Of a DNA stretch of 64,000 bases, positions 34,453 through 42,770 are shown piece after piece. Origin of the DNA: Flavobacterium sp. (GTDB taxonomy: Bacteria > Bacteroidota > Bacteroidia > Flavobacteriales > Flavobacteriaceae); NCBI GenBank assembly GCA_016721735.1, contig JADKHM010000015.1:186001-250000 (forward strand). Reading direction: 5' to 3'. Numbering within the stretch: the stretch's first letter is position 1; every line of letters begins with the position of its first letter. Both the position numbers and the translations under genes were made by a program. The notes under the pieces are model-generated. The model saw only the letters and a program-made list of their open reading frames with translations. It ran no database searches and was not told the DNA's origin.

Positions 34453-35002
34453 ATTTAATTCTGTCTTCATTCTGTTTTACAAAAGCGTCCCAACCGGAAT
34501 AACTTTTGGCGCCGACAACTTTTCCAGAATTAAAAAAGTGACACACGGCTGCAGCTAATCCATCAGTGCTATCAAGGTTTTTTGGCAAGGTTTTTAAGCC
34601 CAACAATTGCTGCAACATTTTGGCTACTTGTTCTTTGCTGGCATTTCCGTTTCCGGTAATTGCCATTTTAATTTTCTTGGGTTCATACTCGGTGATCGGA
34701 ATTTGACGCGACAATCCAGCCGCCATCGCAACACCTTGTGCTCTTCCCAACTTCAGCATCGATTGTACATTCTTTCCAAAAAAGGGTGCTTCAATGGCAA
34801 TTTCGTCGGGATGATGCGTTTCGATGAGTTCAATTGTGCGTTCGAAAATAACTTTGAGTTTGGTGTAATGGTCATCGTATTTGCTTAGAATCAATTCGTT
34901 GAGTTGAATAAATTCCATGTTTTTTCCAACGACTTTAATGAGTCCAAAACCCATAATCGTGGTTCCTGGATCGATTCCTAAAATGATGCGTTCGTTTGCC
35001 AT
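34451..35002 (-). CDS. ruvC: Crossover junction endodeoxyribonuclease RuvC
   Basis: The 183-residue protein starts ERIILGIDPGTTIMGFGL (catalytic Asp11). EIAIEAPFFGKNVQS holds the catalytic Glu near residue 71, and DSTDGLAAAVCH holds the final acidic residues near 146-150. RuvC resolves Holliday junctions with RuvAB. Length is normal. A short tail ends in a dispersed repeat. It is divergent from the flippase-like gene. Confidence 0.95.
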   Translation of the reverse strand: MANERIILGIDPGTTIMGFGLIKVVGKNMEFIQLNELILSKYDDHYTKLKVIFERTIELIETHHPDEIAIEAPFFGKNVQSMLKLGRAQGVAMAAGLSRQIPITEYEPKKIKMAITGNGNASKEQVAKMLQQLLGLKTLPKNLDSTDGLAAAVCHFFNSGKVVGAKSYSGWDAFVKQNEDRIK

Positions 35003-35080
35003 GTTTTGCCACTAAGTCGCGAAGGCGCAAAGTTTGTTGAAAGTTATTATAATCGACGAGAGTTTCCGTTCTTTGCAACG

Positions 35081-36019
35081 ATGATTGCAATTCCTCACAA
35101 AGCTAAACAATTCCTTGTTTTTACCATCAAAGTTTTGATTGTATCGGCAGCGTTTTATTTTGTCTACCGTCAACTGCTGCAAAATGACCAATTGGATTGG
35201 CAAAAATTTGGGACTCTTTTTGCGCGAAAATGGACCGTTGGCGGGATATTGTTTATCTTACTTTTCAGCGTGTTGAATCGACTGTTAGAAATTTTGAAGT
35301 GGAAAAACCTAGTTTCTTCCTTACAAGCAATTTCTTTATGGCAAGCTACTGCAGAAGTTTTAGGTGCTTTGACTGCGGGTATTTTTACACCAAATGGTTT
35401 GGGTGAATATGCAGGAAAAGCATTCTTTTATGAAAAGGCAAAAACCAAGAAAATTGTCTTTCTCAATTTGATTTGCAATGGAATACAAATGGTGTTAACT
35501 GTGTTTTTTGGAATATTTGGATTGCTGTATTTTAATGCTGAATACAACGTCATCACGAGCCAAACTATTGCAATTATTTTCGGTTCCTTACTTGTCTTGA
35601 TTCTTGGTTCTTTCTTCTTAAAAACTTTTTCAATCAAAGGATATTCGTTGGAAAAGCTCGTGCATAAAATCAACCAAATTCCTAAGCGCATTCATCGCAA
35701 AAACCTCCTTTTGGGCTTGGGTCGCTATTTGGTTTTTTCGCACCAATACTACTTTTTGTTTTGGGCATTTGATGTGCATCTTCCGTATTTGATTTTGATG
35801 TCGGCCATTACCAGTATTTACTTTATTGCGTCGTCATTGCCCAGTTTTCAGTTTCTTGATTTTGCGGTAAAAGGCAGTGTTGCGGTTTATTTCTTCGGAT
35901 TGTTGGGCATTAACGAATGGATTGTTATTTTTATCACGAGCTTGATGTGGTTTTTGAACGTCGTCATTCCCGTCCTGCTCGGCAGCTATTTTGTGATGAA
36001 TTTTAAATTGAAATCCTAG
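35081..36019 (+). CDS. Lysylphosphatidylglycerol synthase/UPF0104-like membrane protein (flippase-like)
   Basis: The 312-residue protein has about eight hydrophobic helices. The family motif region LWQATAEVLGALTAGIFTPN (about 86-105) is followed by GLGEYAGKAFFYEK. Related proteins (LPG synthase transmembrane region, AglD-like) are implicated in lipid or polyprenol-linked sugar handling. I start at the ATG at 35081. An upstream frame exists but it reads through a dispersed repeat. The next gene, a GT2 glycosyltransferase, starts 1 nt after this stop, so a joint role in surface glycan or glycolipid formation is likely. Confidence 0.83.
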   Translation: MIAIPHKAKQFLVFTIKVLIVSAAFYFVYRQLLQNDQLDWQKFGTLFARKWTVGGILFILLFSVLNRLLEILKWKNLVSSLQAISLWQATAEVLGALTAGIFTPNGLGEYAGKAFFYEKAKTKKIVFLNLICNGIQMVLTVFFGIFGLLYFNAEYNVITSQTIAIIFGSLLVLILGSFFLKTFSIKGYSLEKLVHKINQIPKRIHRKNLLLGLGRYLVFSHQYYFLFWAFDVHLPYLILMSAITSIYFIASSLPSFQFLDFAVKGSVAVYFFGLLGINEWIVIFITSLMWFLNVVIPVLLGSYFVMNFKLKS

Positions 36020-36020
36020 C

Positions 36021-37145
36021 ATGACTTTAGTCTTACTTTTAATCATACTGATTTATGTGGTTACGATTGCGCAATTGATTGCGGGTTTTAATCGTGTAAG
36101 AAAATTTGAGGCAAGTGCTAAGACTCCAAGTACTTTTTTCTCAATTGTAGTTCCTTTTCGAAATGAAAGCGCTAGTCTTCCTCAACTTCTAAACAGTATT
36201 CGAAGTTTGAATTATCCTATAGATTTATTTGAAATTATTCTGGTGGATGACTTCTCCGAAGACGATTCGGTGCGACAAATCTACAATTGGCGGATGGAAA
36301 ACGGTTCATTTCAAACCACGTTATTAGAGAACATTCGGTTGTCTAATTCGCCGAAAAAAGACGCCATTTCGCGTGCCGTTCCGATTGTACAACAGCAATG
36401 GTTGGTTACGACTGACGCTGATTGCCTTGTTCCGAAAGATTGGTTGTTGACTTTGGATCAATATATCCAAGAACAGGAAGTGACTATGATTGTGGGCGGT
36501 GTTGTTTACGACTGCAAGAAGTCGTTTTTGCATCATTTTCAGCAATTGGATTTGATGAGTTTGCAAGGCGCGACCATCGGCAGTTTCGGAATGGGATTGG
36601 GATTTATGTGCAATGGTGCCAATTTGTGTTATACCAAATCACTGTTTCAAGAATTGCATGGCTTTGCTGGAAATAATAAGATAGCCAGCGGCGATGATGT
36701 TTTCTTGCTTCAAAAAGCGATGCGAAAATTTCCGGAGAAGGTACATTTTCTGAAATCGAAGGAGAGTATTGTGCACACTAAACCCGAATCGAGTTGGTCG
36801 CAATTGGTGGAACAACGGGTACGTTGGGCGTCGAAGACCAGTTCGTATCACAGTATTTTTGGAAAAGACTTGGCGGTGATTGTATTTGCCGGCAACTTTG
36901 CTTTGGTTGTGGGTTGTGGGTTGTGGGTTGTGGGTTCTTTACCTTGGATGAATTTGGCGTTTTTGTTTGTATTGAAATTTGTAACGGATTACATTCTCTT
37001 ATACAAAACCAACCGATTTTTGAGAAGAAAACGGATGCACTATTTGTTGTTGAGCAGTGTGATGTATCCATTTTTCTGCGTCATTGTGGCTGTTCTTTCT
37101 TGGTTTGGAAAGTATGAATGGAAAGGAAGACAGTTTTCGATTTAG
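36021..37145 (+). CDS. Membrane glycosyltransferase, GT2 family
   Basis: The 374-residue protein has an N-terminal helix (LVLLLIILIYVVTIAQLIAG). The GT-A domain contains SIVVPFRNESASLP (about 42-55), LVDDFSEDD (about 75-83), TTDADC (DxD-type, about 132-137), DDVFLLQKAM and the acceptor motif EQRVRW (about 264-269). C-terminal helices start at about 285 and include FALVVGCGLWVVGSLPW. That last segment is encoded by a heptamer tandem repeat (36905-36936). It is processive- or polyprenol-type in layout, with the catalytic domain facing the cytoplasm. It starts 1 nt after the flippase-like gene. Confidence 0.9.
   Translation: MTLVLLLIILIYVVTIAQLIAGFNRVRKFEASAKTPSTFFSIVVPFRNESASLPQLLNSIRSLNYPIDLFEIILVDDFSEDDSVRQIYNWRMENGSFQTTLLENIRLSNSPKKDAISRAVPIVQQQWLVTTDADCLVPKDWLLTLDQYIQEQEVTMIVGGVVYDCKKSFLHHFQQLDLMSLQGATIGSFGMGLGFMCNGANLCYTKSLFQELHGFAGNNKIASGDDVFLLQKAMRKFPEKVHFLKSKESIVHTKPESSWSQLVEQRVRWASKTSSYHSIFGKDLAVIVFAGNFALVVGCGLWVVGSLPWMNLAFLFVLKFVTDYILLYKTNRFLRRKRMHYLLLSSVMYPFFCVIVAVLSWFGKYEWKGRQFSI
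36905..36936 (+). repeat. Heptamer tandem repeat GGTTGTG inside the GT2 gene
   Basis: There are four full copies plus GGTT of the unit GGTTGTG, fully inside the coding region. Because the unit is 7 bp, gain or loss of one copy would shift the reading frame, so this is a possible contingency (phase-variation) tract. Confidence 0.85.
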
Positions 37146-37191
37146 GAATGTTGAACTTTGAATAACGAACAACGAACTTTGAACCGCGGAA

Positions 37192-37329
37192 CCCTAGCCC
37201 AGATGGAGCCGGCATCCTTTTTATCCTGAACTCGTTTCAGGATCTTTTCCTACAACCCATAACGATATTTTAAGATCCTGAAACGAGTTCAGGATAAAAA
37301 GATATAGGCGAGAGCTGGAAAAAGCTCCT
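37192..37329. ncRNA. Structured dispersed element, copy 2 (long hairpin insert)
   Basis: The 5' end CCCTAGCCCAGATGGAGCCG and 3' end GAGAGCTGGAAAAAGCTCCT match the copy at 25057-25138 in order and spacing. Here the centre is a perfect 30-bp stem, 37217-37246 with 37272-37301, carrying CCTGAACTCGTTTCAGGATC. A run of AACGAAC heptamers lies just upstream (about 37160-37178). The strand of any transcript is not known. Confidence 0.5.
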
Positions 37330-37347
37330 AAAAGAAATTATACTAGC

Positions 37348-37833
37348 CTACTTTTTAGCTGTGATGTTGAGAATTACCGGAAGCACAAACTGTGTTTTTA
37401 CTGGAATGCCGCGCTTAATCGCAGGATGAACGGTTGGAAAATCGATGAGTCGCGCTTTGAGAATGCTATCGATTTTGGTTGTATTGTAGGATAACGTATC
37501 GGTGATTTGCGGTTCGAAAACCATGGTGGCGTCTGGCGAAATCGTGACTTTTACGTTGATGGTGTCGAGTTGCGGATATAAGACTGAAAGCGTATCAACA
37601 CTTAGTTTTTGTTGTATGAGTTGCGTTAAGTAATCGAAAAAACATTGCTTTTTCTGGTTTTTATCTGCCACTGAATCGCAGTTGGAGAAAGTTGGCAATT
37701 CGTCGACTTGGTTCCAATTGATGGCTTTCAATTCCTTTTTTAGAAGTTCCTCTTCGTTCGGCACTTGACTAAAATACTGGCAAGAACCCAAGCAAAGCGT
37801 TAGTAAAAAAAGTATCGGTCTTATTTTTTTCAT
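37348..37833 (-). CDS. Putative lipoprotein with TonB-C-like end
   Basis: The 161-residue protein has a lipoprotein signal with lipobox LGSC (Cys near residue 18). A helical, Cys-containing middle follows (FSNCDSVADKNQKKQCFFDY). The C-terminal part (INVKVTISPDATMVF ... VHPAIKRGIPVKTQFVLPVI) resembles the end of TonB-type domains. I use the ATG at 37833. It is probably anchored in a membrane facing the periplasm. Function unknown. Confidence 0.72.
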   Translation of the reverse strand: MKKIRPILFLLTLCLGSCQYFSQVPNEEELLKKELKAINWNQVDELPTFSNCDSVADKNQKKQCFFDYLTQLIQQKLSVDTLSVLYPQLDTINVKVTISPDATMVFEPQITDTLSYNTTKIDSILKARLIDFPTVHPAIKRGIPVKTQFVLPVILNITAKK

Positions 37834-37950
37834 TGTTGCAGACGAATCCAAAGCGTATTATTGGGGTATAAAAGTACAGTTTTATTTTTCAAAAATACTA
37901 AAAAAATACAATCGTGTGGCGAGGCATTTGACTTGGCATTTTCTACTTCA

Positions 37951-37983
37951 AAAAAAAACCAGCTTCAAAGGAAACTGGTTTTC
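37951..37983 (-). terminator. Terminator of the large T9SS protein gene
   Basis: AAAACCAG (37955-37962) pairs with CTGGTTTT (37975-37982). On the minus strand the stem is followed by a run of eight or more T. Confidence 0.8.
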
Positions 37984-38001
37984 TAATTGTATTTTCAATA
38001 T

Positions 38002-41000
38002 TTATTCAACAACGATTTTTTTGATGACTTTCGATTGGTTGTTGGTAGTTATTTCGACGAAATAAATTCCTTTGGCCAATTGACTTACGTTGATGCTTTC
38101 TGTTTGCAAAGTCGCCGTAGCTTTTTTGTGCAGCATTGTTTTGCCAAGAACATCGTATACGTTGATTTGATCGATGGTATTGTTGCTGTTTTTTACACTT
38201 ACGTTCAGCTCGTCATGAACTGGATTTGGATAGAAAACGAAATTGCTAATTTCAAATTCATCGACTTCCAATAAAGCTACAAATTCTGTCAAGAACGTGT
38301 TGGTCACAATCACTGGATTAAAATCGAAGAAGATTCCGGCAGTGTTTGGAATGATATCGCCAGTACTGTAGCCAGATTTAGGTTTTACTTTAAAGGTCAC
38401 GTATCCTTTACCTATATTTTGATCGGCTACCGACGGCGGCAATTGAATGTTATCAAAACGCCAAGATAGATTAGAATCTACACGGTCTAGGACGTAATCA
38501 TGGCTAGCACTAACCATTTTGATTGACGTTTCGTCGAGTTTGGAATCTAGCACGTCATTAATTCTAACGTTGATGGCGCTTGCTGTTCCTGTATTTTCAA
38601 ATCGGATCGTATAATATAAATAGTCGGTTGCTCCGAAACTAGATGTGAGAATTTTGTCTCCATGTGATTCTGTTTTATCATTCGGATCGTAGGAACCAAT
38701 TACGATTTCTGAAAGTGTACTCGAATTATTTTCCGGAACTACATCGCCATCCAAAGGCATAATCGACGCACTGTTGGTAAGCAATTGACCTAAATTCACG
38801 ACAGGAATTGGAGGCACTTGCATACTTACAATCATCGTACGAACTTCAAATGGTTGCAAATTGGTAAAATTATAGCTGAAGCCATTTGACGAAGTTGCAG
38901 TTCCTGCCTGCGAATTCGCGGTGATTGTTAATGTATCATCTTTGATAAATGTCAATGTTCCTGCCGCAATGGTTTGATTTCCGTAATTGGCATAAACTAT
39001 TTTATTAGAGTAAATGAATCCAGCTCTTGGTTGTTGCAGCGGAATAATGCTCACCGCTAGATCTTGGTAGGATTGAAGTATTGTTACTGGGAAACTATAC
39101 AATTGCATTCCGCCTCCGATGATAGGGCTAATGTTGCTATAGGACGAAGTTGTTAATGCGTATGTTGCACTATAAGCAGGATCAATGGCATATCCTAAGT
39201 CGTAGGAACTAGCTGCATTTTCGTCATAAATGCTATACACGCCAGAAGCTGCTGTGACATGATGGATGTTTCCGTCGTTATTTTTCTCAATTTGAAACTG
39301 TCCGAGCGGGAAATTTTGTTCACCATTGTCTTTGATTCCGTTTGCGTTGGAATCTAAGAATGCATTCAATCGAATTCCAGAACAATTAATGCCACCTTGG
39401 GAATTAGTAGTTTCTGTGATACGAATATAGCCTGATTGGTTGCTATAATTGGTTGTCATGATCAAATAATATTGACCAGCTTGCGCATTGCTGATTATAG
39501 GATATTCTATTGCATTTGCAGAATAACTACAGCTCACAATATTATTGGCGGTTAACGAATCGTTACAAGGTGCTGTTGGAGACGTAAATGGTCCATAAAC
39601 AATATAGTCTACATCTAAGAAATCACTATCGAAACTGATGCTTCTATTCTGCTCAATTTTCAAATTAATTGTACCTGAACTGCTTACTGGCAAATAGAAC
39701 CATGTCGGGTTTGGGTGGGAATTCAAACAACCATAATTCGCTCCTGGCTCATCAATAACTAGAAATTGTGTGTTGCTAAATGGTGCTCCTAATGCACTGC
39801 ATAAAGAATTGGCGTTGATGCAAGTAGACGAAACATTGCAGTTTGGTGTGGCAACTAACAGTAAATTATATAGAGTATCGCATCCTGGCATTGTTACTCT
39901 AACGACAAGCGGCATTGAATTACCCGCCGCCGACAAAGTGTATGATGTTGGATTTGAAATAGCATTGATTTCCGCTACAGCGTCTTGATAATTAACATAA
40001 AATGTGAGGCTACCCAAGTCGTTTATTTGCGATTGCACTGTGGTTAAATCGAACGTCACCAAACCATCATTATTGTCATCACACTGAACCATATTGGCCA
40101 ACTGATTGATCCCGGTGCTTGTAGTTTGTGTTAATAGTTGAAAGGTGAAAACTTGCGTTTCGTTGTTTGCGATGTTCAACAAACGTGCGAAAATAAGTAC
40201 TGGAGAAGAGGTCGTACAGAAGGGTTGTGCTGTATTAATTGGATTCACTCCAGTAGTAGCATCTGATTGAGAAATATGATAGGTAATGCCGTATTCTGAA
40301 GGATTAAGTGGCCCTAGAATGGGAGCATCATTGTCGTTCAAATTGAAACAAGCAGACCCGTTGTCGCTACATTGTGCCAAATTAGTAGGTTGACCTTGAC
40401 AAGGTTGCATAGATAAGATATATGGACCAGCCCAATTGCTTACATCATTTTGATTGCATACACCTCGCACATAAAATTCATAACCCGTTCCGCAAAGTAA
40501 TCCGGTAAATGCGCAGTTGCTAGAAAATGTAGATGCAGTTGGAACCGTATTTAGATTCGGACTTGGGCCACCAAAAGGCTGGTAAAACACATCTGTTTGA
40601 CTTGAAAATGTATTTTGTGCCCAACTGCAATTAACTGTTGTATTATCAACTTGAAGATTTACAATGAAATTACTTGGAGGTTGACAAGTCGGGTTACATT
40701 GAACAATATAAACATTCACAATTCCCGTTGCAGTGCAACTAGAAGATGTATTATCCAATCGATAATAAAGTAGCACCGTTGACGGAAGTGCATTTAGAAT
40801 GGTATAACAAGTCGTATTCTGGATAGCATTTGTACCTGCGCTTGCATCTGCTTGTGTTTCGTAAAAGGTCACCGTAAAGGCTCCTCCGCTAGACATATTC
40901 GGAACTATCGATTCTAAGTTAACGCATATTGGTCCTGCGGTTACATTAGCACAAACTGTCAGATTTTGAGTTGGTGCTGGAGGTGTATCTACCAAATAAA

Positions 41001-41325
41001 TCCCAAAAGAGGCTACAGTCACAATATTGTCTTGAAGATTAACCAATCTTGTATAAATTTGCTCCGAAAATGTAGTGCAATATTGCGTGGCTGTTAGTAT
41101 AGGATTGCTTCCTGTTTGCGCATCCGCTGTTGTATGGTGATAGGAAATTTGATATTGCGATGGATTTAAACCCTCTAGTAAAAGGACATCATTTTGAGTG
41201 AGATCGAAACAAACAGTTGTTTGCCCGTTACCACATCTGTATAGATCTGCTGGTTGATTCAGTTGCTGTCCACAAACAATGCTGCTTAGAAGGATGAAAC
41301 AGAATAAAAGTAATTGTTTTTTCAT
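38002..41325 (-). CDS. Large T9SS-secreted cell-surface protein
   Basis: The 1107-residue protein has a signal peptide ending VCG-Q. Repeated N-terminal modules of the type DLYRCGNGQTTVCFDLTQND and LAQCSDNGSACFNLNDND follow, with an FN3-like segment near 215-305. A CUB-like or pre-peptidase-like domain near 505-640 contains TWFYLPVSSSGTINLKIEQN. The DUF-type module YDPNDKTESHGDKI ... YTIRFENTGTA (about 875-1010) comes next, then a T9SS type A sorting domain at the end (FYPNPVHDELNVSV ... VYDVLGKTM ... GIYFVEITTN). It shares the last two modules with the 17241-19553 protein, so they are paralogues. Likely surface-attached; ligand unknown. Confidence 0.9.
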   Translation of the reverse strand: MKKQLLLFCFILLSSIVCGQQLNQPADLYRCGNGQTTVCFDLTQNDVLLLEGLNPSQYQISYHHTTADAQTGSNPILTATQYCTTFSEQIYTRLVNLQDNIVTVASFGIYLVDTPPAPTQNLTVCANVTAGPICVNLESIVPNMSSGGAFTVTFYETQADASAGTNAIQNTTCYTILNALPSTVLLYYRLDNTSSSCTATGIVNVYIVQCNPTCQPPSNFIVNLQVDNTTVNCSWAQNTFSSQTDVFYQPFGGPSPNLNTVPTASTFSSNCAFTGLLCGTGYEFYVRGVCNQNDVSNWAGPYILSMQPCQGQPTNLAQCSDNGSACFNLNDNDAPILGPLNPSEYGITYHISQSDATTGVNPINTAQPFCTTSSPVLIFARLLNIANNETQVFTFQLLTQTTSTGINQLANMVQCDDNNDGLVTFDLTTVQSQINDLGSLTFYVNYQDAVAEINAISNPTSYTLSAAGNSMPLVVRVTMPGCDTLYNLLLVATPNCNVSSTCINANSLCSALGAPFSNTQFLVIDEPGANYGCLNSHPNPTWFYLPVSSSGTINLKIEQNRSISFDSDFLDVDYIVYGPFTSPTAPCNDSLTANNIVSCSYSANAIEYPIISNAQAGQYYLIMTTNYSNQSGYIRITETTNSQGGINCSGIRLNAFLDSNANGIKDNGEQNFPLGQFQIEKNNDGNIHHVTAASGVYSIYDENAASSYDLGYAIDPAYSATYALTTSSYSNISPIIGGGMQLYSFPVTILQSYQDLAVSIIPLQQPRAGFIYSNKIVYANYGNQTIAAGTLTFIKDDTLTITANSQAGTATSSNGFSYNFTNLQPFEVRTMIVSMQVPPIPVVNLGQLLTNSASIMPLDGDVVPENNSSTLSEIVIGSYDPNDKTESHGDKILTSSFGATDYLYYTIRFENTGTASAINVRINDVLDSKLDETSIKMVSASHDYVLDRVDSNLSWRFDNIQLPPSVADQNIGKGYVTFKVKPKSGYSTGDIIPNTAGIFFDFNPVIVTNTFLTEFVALLEVDEFEISNFVFYPNPVHDELNVSVKNSNNTIDQINVYDVLGKTMLHKKATATLQTESINVSQLAKGIYFVEITTNNQSKVIKKIVVE

Positions 41326-41621
41326 GATTGAGAATTGCTTTTGATTTGAAAAATACTCATATTTTAAAAAAGTACAGCAAGTTACAATTTTTCAATGAAT
41401 TGCAAATCAAAATGATGAAGGCATTTTAAAAACAAAAAAGCCATCCACAAAAGTGGAAAGCTTTTCATTGGTCTAACTACTAAACCATGCTACGAGTTAC
41501 AAAGTCGTAGCGAAAACAACACAACTATTTTGAATGCTTTTCTTAAGTAAGAACTGCATCAGAGGATACTTTTATTGGGCAAAAAAGGTTTTCATTTCTG
41601 AAAACCTTTTTCCCAATTTAG
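41326..41621. other. Intergenic region with two hairpin terminators
   Basis: No gene is seen. A minus-strand type terminator lies at 41428-41466 (CCAC-AAAA-GTGG core with an A/T tract). A 7-bp stem GCTACGA/TCGTAGC lies at 41489-41511. A strong terminator for tRNA-Asp sits at 41582-41611 (AAAAAGGTTTTCA/TGAAAACCTTTTT). Confidence 0.6.
41581..41611 (-). terminator. Terminator of tRNA-Asp
   Basis: A 13-bp stem AAAAAGGTTTTCA (41582-41594) with TGAAAACCTTTTT (41599-41611), loop TTTC, ends with a T-rich run on the minus strand. Confidence 0.85.
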
Positions 41622-41695
41622 CGGTCTGGACGGGACTCGAACCCGCGACCCCATGCGTGACAGGCATGTATTCTAACCAACTGAACTACCAAACC
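41622..41695 (-). tRNA. tRNA-Asp (anticodon GTC)
   Basis: The minus-strand sequence starts GGTTTGGTAGTTCAGTTGGT and ends CCAGACC plus discriminator G. The acceptor arms GGTTTGG/CCAGACC pair with one G-U. The anticodon stem holds CTGTCAC with anticodon GTC. The T arm is CGCGGGTTCGAGTCCCG. No CCA is encoded. Confidence 0.95.
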
Positions 41696-41780
41696 TCTGC
41701 TTAATTGCGGTTGCAAATATAGTATAGATTTTTGTATCTGCAAACGATTGTGCTAAAATATTTTTTAATTTTAAAATTGA

Positions 41781-42707
41781 CTATCCAAACGATTGTTTCT
41801 CAACCAAATAAGTAGTTAGAATCTTTTCGAAATTGGCGCCAACATTTACAGGTACATATCTAATTTTGTTCTGCGCACATTGCTGTGCAAGCTTCTTAAA
41901 GTAACTTTGCGCTTGCTTTTCGTAGGCTTCTTTTACATTATCTGCGAAAATAGTGATCTCTTCTCCGCTTTCGATATCTATGAATTTTCTCGGTGCATTG
42001 TCGTAATCAAAATGCGTTTCTGTTTTTTCGTCGATGACGTGAAACAGAACCACTTTGTGTTTATTGTGTTTAAGGTGTTGCAGCGCATTAAAAAGTGCCT
42101 CGTCACTACTCGATTGAAACATATCGGTAAAAAGAATAATCAACGATCGACGGTGCATTTTTTCCGCAATTTGATGCAAAAATGTGATGGTGTCTGTTCG
42201 CTTTGTTTCTTTTGGATTCTCGAGCAATTGCTCCAATTGATTCAGAACCATGCGATGATGACGGTCGCTTCCTTTCTCTGGAGCGTAATATTCGTAGGTG
42301 TCTGAATAAATACTGAGTCCAACTGCATCACGTTGTTTCTTCAATAAATTCATCAAAACCGCTGACGCCAATACAGAAAAACCAATTTTGCTTTCGTAGA
42401 AAGGCTGGTCCTCTTTTAGCTTAGGATAATGCATTGATGATGAATTATCGATAATCAAATGACATCTTAAGTTTGTCTCTTCTTCGTATCTTTTGGTATA
42501 CAATCGATCGGTTTTGGCAAACAACTTCCAGTCCATGTGTTTGGTGCTTTCACCTGAATTATAAACCTTATGCTCAGCAAACTCCGCCGAAAATCCGTGA
42601 AAAGGCGATTTGTGCATGCCGGAAATAAAGCCTTCTACCACTTGGTTAGCAAGTAATTCAAGGTGCTGAAAGCTGGATATTTTTTCTTGTTGCGATTCGA
42701 TGTTCAT
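41781..42707 (-). CDS. DUF58 protein with VWA-like fold
   Basis: The 308-residue protein has the DUF58 signature HKVYNSGESTKHMDWKLFAK near residues 47-66, followed by RLYTKRYEEETNLRC. The VWA-like metal site is DNSSSMHYP near residue 92. DUF58 proteins usually sit with MoxR-type AAA ATPases and aerotolerance (Bat) genes. Here neither is visible in the window, and the gene stands alone next to the fibre array. Cytoplasmic, function uncertain. Confidence 0.88.
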   Translation of the reverse strand: MNIESQQEKISSFQHLELLANQVVEGFISGMHKSPFHGFSAEFAEHKVYNSGESTKHMDWKLFAKTDRLYTKRYEEETNLRCHLIIDNSSSMHYPKLKEDQPFYESKIGFSVLASAVLMNLLKKQRDAVGLSIYSDTYEYYAPEKGSDRHHRMVLNQLEQLLENPKETKRTDTITFLHQIAEKMHRRSLIILFTDMFQSSSDEALFNALQHLKHNKHKVVLFHVIDEKTETHFDYDNAPRKFIDIESGEEITIFADNVKEAYEKQAQSYFKKLAQQCAQNKIRYVPVNVGANFEKILTTYLVEKQSFG

Positions 42708-42770
42708 GCTTCAAATATACTATGAAAAACAAATTATCGATTCCGCATTAGTAAAAAATTAAAGAAACGA

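Noticed and set aside
41489..41511. Possible degraded tRNA upstream of tRNA-Asp terminators
   Set aside because: Only one short stem is seen, with no acceptor or T arm, so it was kept as a plain hairpin.
41880..42305. Plus-strand frame of 141 codons inside the DUF58 gene
   Set aside because: Antisense to a clear DUF58 protein. Cys- and Phe-rich composition suggests a non-coding frame.
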